From Willaertia magna (Eukaryota; Heterolobosea; Eutetramitea; Acrasida; Naegleriidae), in the NCBI GenBank assembly GCA_902984215.1, contig CADWAF010000272.1, positions 1 to 51,553 on the forward strand: a stretch of DNA of 51,553 nucleotides. Reading direction: 5' to 3'. Below, in pieces: positions 30,583 through 40,049 of this stretch (the first letter of the stretch is position 1; each line of letters starts with the position of its first letter). Position numbers and translations under genes: made by a program. The notes beneath the pieces were generated by a model, which saw only the letters and a program-made list of their open reading frames with translations, was not told the DNA's origin and made no database searches.

Positions 30583-31142
30583 TGAGTATGTAATGCTAGC
30601 AATAGAAACAATAACACTATTTAGACAGTATAAATACAATTGCTTACCTTCCAATCAGAAATAACTGGATTTAAATTGATTGATAATTTAAAACCAGCTA
30701 TTACCAATTGGAAAGTAAGCCCAGATGCCATTATTTAAAGAGGCAGCAGTATTAGTTGAGCTTGAGTGTTGCGTTATTTTTTTTTTGCGATCGATCTATT
30801 TGTAAAAGTGATGTTTATTTATTTTAGGAATTACCTTATTTTTAAGTGTCGGTACACCATCGTTAAAGTCTTCGTTAGAAGTCACTTACTGGAACAAAAA
30901 TATATAAAACACAATAGTACATTACATTCTTTAATTGCTGACCAACGATAAGAAAAGTGATTCACAAAGAGCGAGAATAGGTCTGCATTTGAATAATTAA
31001 ATAATGTCCTTCATTTACGACTTTAAGTTCCTTACTTCTTCAAGTTTTCAATCATTACCACAATTAATTAAATGAAAAAAGAAAGTTGCATTTTTTATTT
31101 ATTCCAAATAGTTCAATCTCCCTTTAATAAATTATAATAAAT
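30583..31142. other. 560-bp convergent gap holding a hairpin and possible exons
   Basis: This is the longest gap between convergent genes here, where no promoter is needed. It contains the inverted repeat at 30642-30720. On the minus strand, a GTAATT...AAATAG intron-like stretch (30834-30796) precedes 35 open codons (30795-30688), and 30731-30621 is a separate 36-codon ATG frame over the hairpin. None of these is long enough to call as a gene. Confidence 0.4.
30642..30720 (-). repeat. 36-bp imperfect inverted repeat, long hairpin
   Basis: Arms at 30642-30677 and 30685-30720 pair at 30 of 36 positions around a 7-nt loop (GATTGAT). Of the six mismatches, four become G-U wobbles if the minus strand is transcribed and two are U-U; on the plus strand all six would be true mismatches. 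A minus-strand RNA would therefore fold into a nearly continuous 36-bp stem. It resembles a small hairpin RNA precursor or a decayed short inverted-repeat element. Confidence 0.7.
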
Positions 31143-32084
31143 CTATTCTGTTACTGCTCTCTTCTTTGGTTCCATTCTAAGTATATATTTCTTAAATCCA
31201 GGCATTGATAAACCAAGACAAACAACAGAGGCTACAGATGCAGCTATAACATAACCAAATATTTCTTTCCACGTTGCACTTCTTTTATATTCCTCTTCTG
31301 AATATCTTGATCTTATATTCCTCCATTTATCTTCTAAATTATATCCTGGATCATAAATGGTTTTAACACCATCTGTTGGGTTAGTATCTATTGAAACAAA
31401 AGAACCTTTACCGGTTGAAGGAGTAATTGGTGAAATATTTTCAACATTTGCATCATTTGCTTTTGCAGATTCCATTGCAGTTTTTAAATCAGTAATACCT
31501 TTCAATCTAGCTTCTCTTAAGCCTCTTAATCTTTTTTGTTGTTCGGATTGCTTCTTTAATTTATTTTCAACATCTAAAATAGCCTTTATAGATGATTTAA
31601 CATTTTCATCAACATCTTCTTTACTTAGCATATCTTTTAAAAGACTCTTTTCTTTTTCTCTATTAACATCGGATTCCATAATAAATTCTGTTTCTTCAGA
31701 TGAAATTGAATTTGATTGATCTGTTCCTTTGTTTAATCCTTCACCTTCTGCTGGAATGTGAAAAACTGCTCTTTTCATACGTTCATTTTCCATTGTTTCT
31801 TCTAATTGTTCAAGTTTTGAAAAATCTATTTTATTTCCTTCTTCAGAGATTGAAACTGGTGGAACAATAACACTAAATTGTCCACTACTTAATATATCTT
31901 GAACTCTAGTTGTTGTTTTAATTTTATCTCCTTCCGCTAATGAAGAAGCGGAAACTTTTTCATTATTATTAGAAACTTTTTCTTCTAGTGTATGTAAACA
32001 TTTTGAAAAAGATCTTATTACGTGAACTTGATGTTTTTTACATAAAACATTACAGACTTTCACATTCAAGGAACGGCTCAACAT
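31143..32084 (-). CDS. Unidentified, probably mitochondrial, tail-anchored protein
   Basis: From the ATG at 32084 the product is 313 aa; the frame extends to 32120 but the inner start sits in an A-run and opens a basic, hydroxylated N-terminus (MLSRSLNVKVCNVLCKK) like a mitochondrial presequence. The middle is charged and probably helical (RGLREARLKGITDLKTAMES). A hydrophobic segment lies near the C-terminus (FGYVIAASVASVVCLGLSM), followed by a short basic tail (KKYILRMEPKKR). No family was recognised. The gap downstream on the convergent side holds the hairpin. Confidence 0.72.
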   Translation of the reverse strand: MLSRSLNVKVCNVLCKKHQVHVIRSFSKCLHTLEEKVSNNNEKVSASSLAEGDKIKTTTRVQDILSSGQFSVIVPPVSISEEGNKIDFSKLEQLEETMENERMKRAVFHIPAEGEGLNKGTDQSNSISSEETEFIMESDVNREKEKSLLKDMLSKEDVDENVKSSIKAILDVENKLKKQSEQQKRLRGLREARLKGITDLKTAMESAKANDANVENISPITPSTGKGSFVSIDTNPTDGVKTIYDPGYNLEDKWRNIRSRYSEEEYKRSATWKEIFGYVIAASVASVVCLGLSMPGFKKYILRMEPKKRAVTE

Positions 32085-32337
32085 TTTTTTTATTTTTTTT
32101 TTAGTTTTTTCTAATTCCATCGTTAATGGAGGCTATTCTTATTTTTGAGGATTAGGAGAAATTCAAACCAGTCTGAAGCTTACTGTAGGTGAGTTGTTAA
32201 ACTAAGGAAAAAGTAAAAAATTTTAAAGTCATGCAATAATTTAAAGCACATTAGATTTGATAGTTTTCTTTCCGCCTTTAGTTTCATATTAAGTATAGCT
32301 CCAATTGTTCGTATTTAAAAATTGAGAAGCAAAAAAT

Positions 32338-32625
32338 ATGGGCTCATCTATCTCTGTAGGCATTGATTCCGCACTTAAGGATAGAAATTCAATTAAGGAT
32401 CAAAGAGGCTCAAAGAAACATCATAGATCGAGATCTTCTCATTCTAGAAGACGGTAAGTATTGCAATAAATAATTTAAGGATAAACGTAACTTTGTTGAA
32501 GTCATTCGCACTCAGACAAATCATCTAGACATTCTAAAAGTACTACAGCACTAGGATCGATGTTAGAGAATACAGAATTTTGCGCTCCAGATAATGGAAG
32601 TTCTAGTTTCGCATACATTGAGTAG
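32338..32625 (+). CDS. Small two-exon protein with N-myristoylation motif
   Basis: Exon 1 (32338-32453) and exon 2 (32502-32625) are joined across a 48-nt GTAAGT...GAAG intron and give 79 aa. The N-terminus MGSSISVG fits the myristoylation consensus (Gly2, Ser6). The middle is a Ser/His/Arg/Lys-rich low-complexity stretch (KKHHRSRSSHSRR, then HSHSDKSSRHSKS) that continues without break across the splice junction. The C-terminus (SMLENTEFCAPDNG) has a single Cys. The ATG context is AAAAAATATG. Both exons are short, so a length-based search would miss the gene. No function is known; lipidated membrane attachment with a basic patch is likely. Confidence 0.7.
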
Positions 32626-33153
32626 AAATGGAGTCCTTTTAATTGGTTTTTGATTTACTAAGTCAATATTTACTCTACCAACGTATTGTTATCCATAGGA
32701 CAAAGAAACAAAATAAAACACTACAATTATGTTAATAACACCAAAGCAATAATAAATACAAATGGTTTAGAGTTAAAGGAAGATAATGAGTAACAACCCT
32801 TCGGATGTATTGGGGTATTGGATCTAGCTGTTCTTTAATATTTTCCTTTTAGTTGTTGTTATTGAATATTCATAATATTATCCTTGAAGATAATTGTGGA
32901 AACAAAAACCGTCAAATCAAGTGAGTTGATTTTTTGGGCATTCATCCCTTCTTATGAAACAAAACCCATTATTCAAACTTAGGCGGCAAACGATTCCTTG
33001 GCCGTAAAAGAACAAATTCCGAAACCCCATCGCCAAAAGAACTGACCAAAAAATTTGTGCGCCAAGCGAAAAATGGTTATCGTAAGGGATTTCATACAAA
33101 AAAATCGGTAGATGCCTAGAGCAATTTTTTTCAACATTCATCTGAACTAAAAA
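32626..33153. other. Intergenic region upstream of the Zn(II)2Cys6 gene
   Basis: This 528-bp gap has no open frame of note and no recognised RNA gene. From about 32980 the base composition becomes GC-richer (GGCGGCAAACG, CGCCAAAAG), and GCGCCAA at 33059-33065 (TTGGCGC on the other strand) is an E2F-like match about 90 bp upstream of the 33154 start. Confidence 0.4.
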
Positions 33154-34353
33154 ATGGCTGAAAGAATTTCTCGTCCAGTCGACCCCGGAGATGATGATGA
33201 CGGAAAGGGAGCTAGCAGACTTCAAATGATGAACAATAATAATAATATCACAAGTAATTTAATAAATTCAACTTTACCAAATAGTAATTCACACGTAATA
33301 GGTCAACCTAACTATTCCATAAATCCTAGTAATACGTTTAGTAACAACACACCCATGCTGAACTCAAATGTTTCAGCAACGTCTTTATCCATGTACCCTT
33401 TTCCAACACAAAATAGAATTGGAAATGATAACACTAACATATTAACAGCAACCAACATACTGATAAATAATAAAACAAACAATAATAGTAACACAATACC
33501 CAGAAATTATAACACTAGACAAGAACAAACTATACCCAACACATTCACTTTTCAAACTAATGACCCACAGCTTAAAATTATACGAGCATGTAAAAAGTGC
33601 AGACAACATCACAAGGTATGTATATTGTTTAATACCCAACATTGTTTTTAACATATATTTACAACGTTATAAAAGAGGTGCACCGGTGGAAGGCCATGTG
33701 AAAGATGTAAGAGAAAAGGTTATAAATGTGAGTCTGTTACAAAGGTAGTAAATACTAAAGTCAAAAAGAAAAAAGAAAGTTCATCAATACCAGGTTCAAT
33801 GACTACGGTTTTTAGGCTAGATAATAATAACAGTAATTTACATACAGAAACACCACCCTCAATGATTAATAATAACAATACAATAACTAGAACAAGTAAT
33901 ACAACTAATGTTGAAGATGAAGAAGATTTAGGTTATAATAGCAATGAGAGCAGCGCTAGTTCTGCTAACTCTCCCCTAAGGAATATTTCTACAGCTACTA
34001 GCAGTAGTAATATGAATCAACATGATTTAGCCTCAACTACTTTAAATATTCCAATCAATGCAGCAAACCTAATTTCTCATCATTCTTTACAATCTAGTGT
34101 TGTTCCAACCACTTCCTCATCATCTCAATTCAACCCAGAATTATTTTCCCCTCATATAATAGTTCCATCAACTTTAGGGGTTAATAATAATAATAATGCT
34201 ACAAATGCAACTCATGAAATTTACAATCAAATGCATTTGGCTATGCAGTCTAGTTTTGACACTCTTCAACAAGAAAGAGATTGGAAACAAAATGAAACTA
34301 AGAAAAGGAAAAATATGAAGCGTGGCAATAAACTATCAGACCTTTTAAATTAA
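33154..34353 (+). CDS. Zn(II)2Cys6 binuclear-cluster transcription factor
   Basis: Exons 33154-33615 and 33676-34353, with a 60-nt GTATGT...AAAAG intron, give 379 aa. The zinc cluster spans the junction: CKKC, then RQHHKR, C, five residues, CERC, six residues, C. That is exactly C-x2-C-x6-C-x5-C-x2-C-x6-C, the GAL4-type pattern with all six Cys ligands. A Lys-rich linker (KVKKKKESS) follows the cluster, as in fungal factors. The rest is Asn/Ser/Thr-rich disordered sequence, and a last helix-like segment (SFDTLQQERDWKQNETKKR) ends the protein. No fungal regulatory middle domain is seen. It should bind DNA through CGG-like half sites. Confidence 0.9.
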
Positions 34354-34507
34354 CTCTTTTTTTATTGATTTTTAGATATTATTTGTAGATTGGATAAGCG
34401 TACAAACTCCAATAATTTCATTACCCACCTTAGATTCTTTAACTTCAATCAATTTGTGAGTGAATTAAACTGGCGAAATTTGTTTTAAATTCCGAGTCCT
34501 TTAAAAA

Positions 34508-35593
34508 ATGTCTCAGTGTCCATTTTCTGGTGCAACTGGTGCAACATGTCCTATGGGAGGTAATAAGAAGAAAGAAGAAAAAGTTGAAGAAGAAACTTGT
34601 CCAATTATACATGCAGTGAATGATGATGAAACACCAGTACAAAAAGAAGAAGAAAATGTAGAACAAAATTCAGGTAATTCTGTAACTGATGCTTTGGCAC
34701 AATTAATGGATGATTCCGACACTAAGAATGATATCCCTAGTGTAGCTGAATATAAAAAATTAAGAAGAACAACTGCTATTATTACTGGTTTCTATAAAAA
34801 AGGTACTGAAACAAAGAAAGAACAATATGAAAATGTAACTGAAAGTATAGGACGTTTGGAAGGAGATGAAAACCAATGTAAAATCCAAATTGAATCATTA
34901 AAGAAACAAGAGAAATTTAAAAATCATTTGAAGTTCAAAGAATATTTAGATAATTTAGAATATGAATTATCTAATTTTGCAACCCAAAAAGAAAAATTAT
35001 TAGAAACACAAAAACATTATTATGGTTTACATGTGTGGTCTCAAGAAATTGTCAAAATTTGTGAATGGTTAGAACAACATTTAGATTATTATGCTTATAA
35101 AACTATTCAAGATTTACCAGTTGATAAAATCTTTAAGGGAGTTATTCCAACCGCTCCACCTGAATTAACTGATGAAGAAAAAGTGAAATACAGTAAAGGT
35201 TTAGATGAAATTTGTCATAATTTAAATGAAAGCAGAGACTTTTTCGAAGCTGCAGTTGATGGTAGATTAAATAAATATCAACAAATTGAACGTGAGATTA
35301 TTTTGGATCAACTTGAAACACTTAAACAATTCCCAATAGAAAATAATCCTAGAAGAGAATATATTGAATCTGAATTGAGAAATGATTTAGAACATGTTGA
35401 AAATCAAATTGAAGAAGCAAAGAAAGTTGAAACTCAAAAGAGAAGAGAATTTATGTTAAAGATGCACAGAGAATTTATTGATGTTTTATCATTCTTTAGA
35501 GAAAATCTTGGTGTTTTGAATGATTCTCGTATTCCAAAGACTTATGACCCTCAATTTACATCAAAGTTTGTGTTACCAAACGATGAAGAATAA
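34508..35593 (+). CDS. Coiled-coil protein with N-terminal Cys-Pro motifs
   Basis: This 361-aa single-exon protein is not recognised. Its first 35 residues have three Cys-Pro motifs: SQCPFSG, ATCPMGG and ETCPII. CP motifs of this kind bind heme in regulatory proteins, and closely similar CPM/CPV repeats occur at the N-terminus of holocytochrome c synthase, but nothing else here resembles that enzyme. The rest is highly charged alpha-helix (KFKEYLDNLEYELSNFATQK, REIILDQLETLKQFP, EHVENQIEEAKKVETQKR), probably coiled coil. An acidic, low-complexity linker (EEKVEEETC, QKEEENVEQ) lies between. The start has a six-A context. Heme sensing is an inference only. Confidence 0.75.
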   Translation: MSQCPFSGATGATCPMGGNKKKEEKVEEETCPIIHAVNDDETPVQKEEENVEQNSGNSVTDALAQLMDDSDTKNDIPSVAEYKKLRRTTAIITGFYKKGTETKKEQYENVTESIGRLEGDENQCKIQIESLKKQEKFKNHLKFKEYLDNLEYELSNFATQKEKLLETQKHYYGLHVWSQEIVKICEWLEQHLDYYAYKTIQDLPVDKIFKGVIPTAPPELTDEEKVKYSKGLDEICHNLNESRDFFEAAVDGRLNKYQQIEREIILDQLETLKQFPIENNPRREYIESELRNDLEHVENQIEEAKKVETQKRREFMLKMHREFIDVLSFFRENLGVLNDSRIPKTYDPQFTSKFVLPNDEE

Positions 35594-35709
35594 ATTTTAT
35601 TATCTTTGTAAACATAAATAAAATTTGGCGTGTAACGATTTTTCTTTACAACAGTTGCTTAATGTTGGCGCCTTCTTTATCTTTTAATGTACAGAAAAAA
35701 TAGCTTGAA

Positions 35710-38609
35710 ATGAATGAGGTGGATCACGAGGGATTGTTGTTTGACCAAGTGGTAAGTTAACAACGTAAACGAAAACTAACACTCAAACAGTTAAGGGATC
35801 CTAAAATTCGTAGAAGAATGGCCTTAGGAAACCACTTTCAAGAATTGTCTTTGTCGGAGGAAGAAGAGAAAAAAATTAAAGAAGAAATAATTCAAGCAAA
35901 AAAATATGAAATTGCTATCAATGAAAAGGTAACAAAGAAAATTGAAAATGAAGAATTGCAAAAACTTTTACTGGAACATGATGATACTGTTGCGTCCAAT
36001 GCAAAGATGAATGCTTACAAAAATAAATTACTCCAATTACAACTACAAACAGAAAGTAAATTAAAGAAACAAGTCAAACAAGCAGAAGAATTTGAAAATT
36101 CAAAACTGCAACAACATCAACAAAAATTGATTGAAAGTGAGACAAAGAAATTATTAGAGGGGAGATCCCTATTCCAACAATACGAAGAAAAAAGAAATAA
36201 AAATTATGAAATGGAATGTGAAAAGAGAGATCAATCTAAAGATGAAGAAAAAAAGAATGAAGATAAAATAGTTCAAAAGAAAACAGATCTTGTTTCATTA
36301 TTGCAATCGCCTAAATTAAAACAAAGTAAGTTAACTTGTATTCTTGTGCACTAAATCTTTTAGAAAAAGTTATTTTGGTAATGACTGTAGACATTGGAGA
36401 TGGACGAGTTGACACAATAACTGTTAGGGAGGATGACTCATATTTAGAATTAACAAAACAATTCCAAGAAAAACACAATTTAATTTCAGGAATTGTTGAA
36501 CCTCTAGCTGAACAAATTAAATTAAATGTGGAGAAAGTATTAAGGGAGCAAAAACAAGGAAATTCAGGAATAGGGTACGTACTATCTTTATTGTTTTAAG
36601 ATTATTGAATTATTATTTTAATAGAATTTCAAATAATTCTACTCAACAACAGGAGTCATTTGGTTTGTACAATAAAAGTGGATTTAACTCAAATAACTCT
36701 TCACCAGCCAGGAAAATTTTAGAAAAGGTAAGTACTTTATTTTGATGTATTCTAACTATTTTATTTCAAGGGTATTACCCAGCAAATAGAGCCATTAAGA
36801 AGAACTGAAAAGTCAACTAAAAGATCACAAAGTTCTCAAAGTAAAAAGGTTTTTATCAAATAAATTTTTTTATTTTACTAACCTATTTACTTTATTATTA
36901 TTAAGTCCGTCTATGACAGGTTGCACGAGGCAGCAAAGCACAAAGAGGCAAGATTATTGAGAATGAAGTCTGAAGCTAAAAAATATGAAGGAAGTAAGCT
37001 AAATGATTCAAGGGTTGCTATTTCAGAAACAAGTAAAAGAATAATGGAGGAGTTGGAGAGGACAAGATTGACAAAAGGAAAATTTAATAATTATGGGGAA
37101 TACTTATACAAGGAGGGGTTGGCTCATTCCAAAAAGCAACAAATAGAGTTGGAAAAAAAGAAAAAGCAAGAGGAAGAAGAACTCAATAGGTTTACCTTTA
37201 CACCACAAATCAACAATACATACAAAGTCACTAATCTCAAGAATATATATACTCCTACATCCTACATAAAACCCATCACCGTAGCTCATTTATCAGAAGA
37301 TGAGAAAGAGTTAACATTTAAACCTAAGTTGACAAAAAAATCCTTGGAAATAGTAAAATCCAGAAAAGAATTTACAAAGGAAGATTGTCAAGAAGAAGTT
37401 GTACACGAAGCCCTCTTTAAGGACGCAGAGAAAAGAAGAGCAAAGATGGACCAACAACGATCAGTTTCCCCCACTGTGTCACAAAAGGGACCAACCAAAA
37501 CACCAAAGGAATTTGAAGATTTCTTAAATCGTTTAGCCTACAGCAAGAAGGCTTCCGAAAAGTATTTGGATCAATTAAGAACACAGCTTCGTTCCAATAT
37601 TGACCCTCTAACCGGAAGAGAGTTATTCAAACCACAAATAATAAAACGACCTAAATCAGCTGGGGCAAAACTCAATAACCATGATTATACTAATATTGCT
37701 CAAGACATTGATCATAGGAAAGAAGTAATGAAAGAGGAATACTACAATGAGTTAAAAAAGATGGCTAACACTAAACACACAAGTGAAAATAGCGCCAAAA
37801 TAGCAGAATTAACTAAACTGAAAAGAATTCGCCAACTGTTTGATTATTTGGATAGTGACCATGATGGATATCTAAGTATTAAGGAAGATGTTTTTGAGGC
37901 TAATGAAAATAGATTCAATATCCTAGACAAACAACTCCAAAATGATTTATTAAATGTTTTTGAGCAATTTGACCTTGATGGTTTAATTGGTTTTGATGAT
38001 TTTGCTCACTCTCTTATACAACAACTGGAAAAATATAAGTTTAAAGGGGCTAAATCTACTTTGTTAACATCAATTAGAGATTCAATAACGAAAATAAGTA
38101 ATGAAGCATACAAACCATTTTCTTATAGAGATAATCCCAATGACTGTACATTTCATCCCAACACAAACAAAAAGAGTGACGCAATGATTAAGAATTTAAG
38201 GAAATCATTGTCAGGTAATTTGCATGAAGCTCTTTATAATGATAAGGAAACAAGAGAAAAACAAATGCAAATATTGAAAAAAAACTTTCTAGAGGAGGAA
38301 ATGAAAGAATGCTCCTTCAAACCAAAGTTATCAAAAAACATTGAAGTTGAGGGTTCTACTTTTGCCAGATTGACAGCCCCAAAGAAAAAAACTAATGTTC
38401 TTTCCTCTGTGGAAATAGAACTTCAAGAATGTTCTTTTAAGCCAAAGATTAATGAGTATACTGATTCTAATGTTTTGAGAGGTTCAGACGCAAATGCTTC
38501 TAAAAAACTTAACAGAAGTTATTCTGAAATTTATTCACCAGGAAGGAAAACCCCAAATAGATCTTCTTCTAGAAGTGAAAAGAGAACAGGCCTAAGTTTG
38601 CTGAGATAA
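35710..38609 (+). CDS. EF-hand, F-x-P repeat protein, likely flagellar or basal-body
   Basis: Six exons, 35710-35751, 35791-36325, 36364-36574, 36625-36727, 36771-36848 and 36906-38609 (introns 39, 38, 50, 43, 57 nt), give 890 aa. The first third is coiled coil. Near residue 200 lies VTVDIGDGRVDTITVRE...LTKQFQEKHNL, a ubiquitin-like segment common in protist ciliary proteins. The last exon has the repeats FTFTPQIN, LTFKPKL, CTFHPNTN, CSFKPKL and CSFKPKIN, the F-x-P-x-[IL] motif of axonemal/basal-body proteins. A canonical EF-hand loop (DSDHDGYLSIKE) near residue 640 is followed by a shortened second one (DLDGLIGFDDF). The last intron has an atypical GTTTTT donor. In an amoeboflagellate the protein would fit microtubule assembly during flagellar differentiation. 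Confidence 0.85.
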
Positions 38610-38681
38610 TTAAAACTAGTTTCTTTTTAATGTACACACAATTAATTTATTGAACACTATATACAATAATTTACAAATAAT

Positions 38682-39767
38682 TTAATTTTTCTTATAAATG
38701 GTTGGGTGATAACTGTCTAACTTTACACAAACTTTCTTCTTTTCGTGACAAACAGTTTTTTCAGCGTATTTTCTACATTCTTTCTTACCACCCTTAAATT
38801 CATATTTAGCACAAACCTTAACACCTGGTGATTTCTTTATACATTTCTTATAACGTTTCTTTAATGCACATCTCTTCTTGGTTGTCTTTTGTTTAGTACA
38901 ATAAGGAACTACCTTATAGTCACAACAATGTTCGACTAGTCTATACTTTTCACAGACTCTAATCTTTTCATGTTTATCACAGAATTTGTTTGGAGTCCAT
39001 TTAGTACAGAATCTAATCTTCTTCTTTCTTGCACAAACTTCTTCTTTAACGAATTTTGAGCACTTCTTAACGTGACCTGCTTTCTTACAGAATTTAACCT
39101 TTTCGAACTTGGTACATTTCTTTGTTGTAGTATATGCTGCACAGATTTGGTGACATTTTTGATTGCAAACTGCATGATAATAAATATCAGTCCATCCTTT
39201 GTATTGTTTGCCTTCCACTTTCTTCCAGTTCTTTTGACATCTACAAACCTTCTTGTATTTTGAACATGATGTTGCAGTTCTATATCTTGCACATCTTTGT
39301 TTATAATTACATTTAATTTTTGGAACGAAAATAAAGTTTGCGCATCTTTCTGATTTTTCAAATTTAGTACAAATAAAATCGTAAGCATATTTGTCACATG
39401 CATAATTCTTTCCTTTGTGACAACAAGCTTCCTTCCAATTCCACTTTTCACAAACCTTTTCTTTAGTTTTCTTTTGACAAACTTGTTTGGAGGCATGACC
39501 AAGACAAACCGTCTTTGGTTTTGTCCATTTCTTACACACTGAATAGGCTTTATATTGTTCACATTTTCCTTTATTCACAGTCTTCCATTGACAACATTCT
39601 TTCTTTGCTCCAACCCATTCATAATCACTACATTCTCCTTTAATGGATTTGTATTTGGCGCATTTTTCATAACAAAATTGTTTTTGTTTTGCATAAGAAT
39701 CAGAGGCCGCTGCAAAACCTAAAATTAAAGCCAGGACCACTGCAAAGACAAGTACCCTCGTTTTCAT
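38682..39767 (-). CDS. Secreted Cys/Lys-rich repeat protein, unknown
   Basis: The 361-aa protein has a clear signal peptide (MKTRVLVFAVVLALILGFAA, cleavage near ASDS). The mature part contains about 39 cysteines and very many lysines, in a loose repeat of about 8-14 residues: C-x-K-aromatic, then a few residues, then Val/Phe-Cys (CTKFEK, CSKFVKEEVC, CTKWTPNKFC, CEKYRLVEHC). Three CC pairs (KECCQW, EACCHK, EHCCDY) are spaced along it. There is no membrane anchor, so it is exported or lysosomal, probably highly disulfide-bonded and strongly basic. Similar layouts occur in cyst-wall and antimicrobial proteins, but no family is recognised and neither role is shown. Confidence 0.85.
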   Translation of the reverse strand: MKTRVLVFAVVLALILGFAAASDSYAKQKQFCYEKCAKYKSIKGECSDYEWVGAKKECCQWKTVNKGKCEQYKAYSVCKKWTKPKTVCLGHASKQVCQKKTKEKVCEKWNWKEACCHKGKNYACDKYAYDFICTKFEKSERCANFIFVPKIKCNYKQRCARYRTATSCSKYKKVCRCQKNWKKVEGKQYKGWTDIYYHAVCNQKCHQICAAYTTTKKCTKFEKVKFCKKAGHVKKCSKFVKEEVCARKKKIRFCTKWTPNKFCDKHEKIRVCEKYRLVEHCCDYKVVPYCTKQKTTKKRCALKKRYKKCIKKSPGVKVCAKYEFKGGKKECRKYAEKTVCHEKKKVCVKLDSYHPTIYKKN

Positions 39768-39882
39768 TCTCTTTTTTCTTTGTGTTATTTCAAATTAAAC
39801 CAAACCTGTCACACATATTTCTACGTTTCTAAATTTTTACTAGTATTTGCTATTTTGTTTCTTTTAAAGGGTTGTGACATTT

Positions 39883-39980
39883 TTTCAAAGTTGACTTGGA
39901 AAAGAAATTGAAATTTTATAACTTTGAAACAAGTAAATTAGTAGACCTTTAATGTTCAAATAATTTGTTTTTTCAAAGTT
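39883..39980. promoter_or_regulatory. Three copies of TTTCAAAGTT in a divergent promoter
   Basis: The 10-mer TTTCAAAGTT occurs at 39883-39892 and 39971-39980 and inverted at 39920-39929, all inside the 282-bp gap between the Cys/Lys-rich protein and the MPPED-like gene. Three exact copies in under 100 bp is unlikely by chance even in AT-rich DNA. A protein-binding site is the simplest reading. Confidence 0.45.
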
Positions 39981-40049
39981 AATTCAAGACAATCATCTTT
40001 TCTAGTTCTCTCCGTTTTTGTTACAAAACAAAAGAAACAACCTTTAAAA

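Noticed and set aside
33000..33120. GC-richer patch as a possible RNA gene
   Set aside because: No stable fold or known motif was seen; it is more likely the promoter of the Zn(II)2Cys6 gene.
39072..39562. Long open frames overlapping the Cys-rich gene in other frames
   Set aside because: They are shadows caused by the Lys/Cys codon repetition of the real gene.
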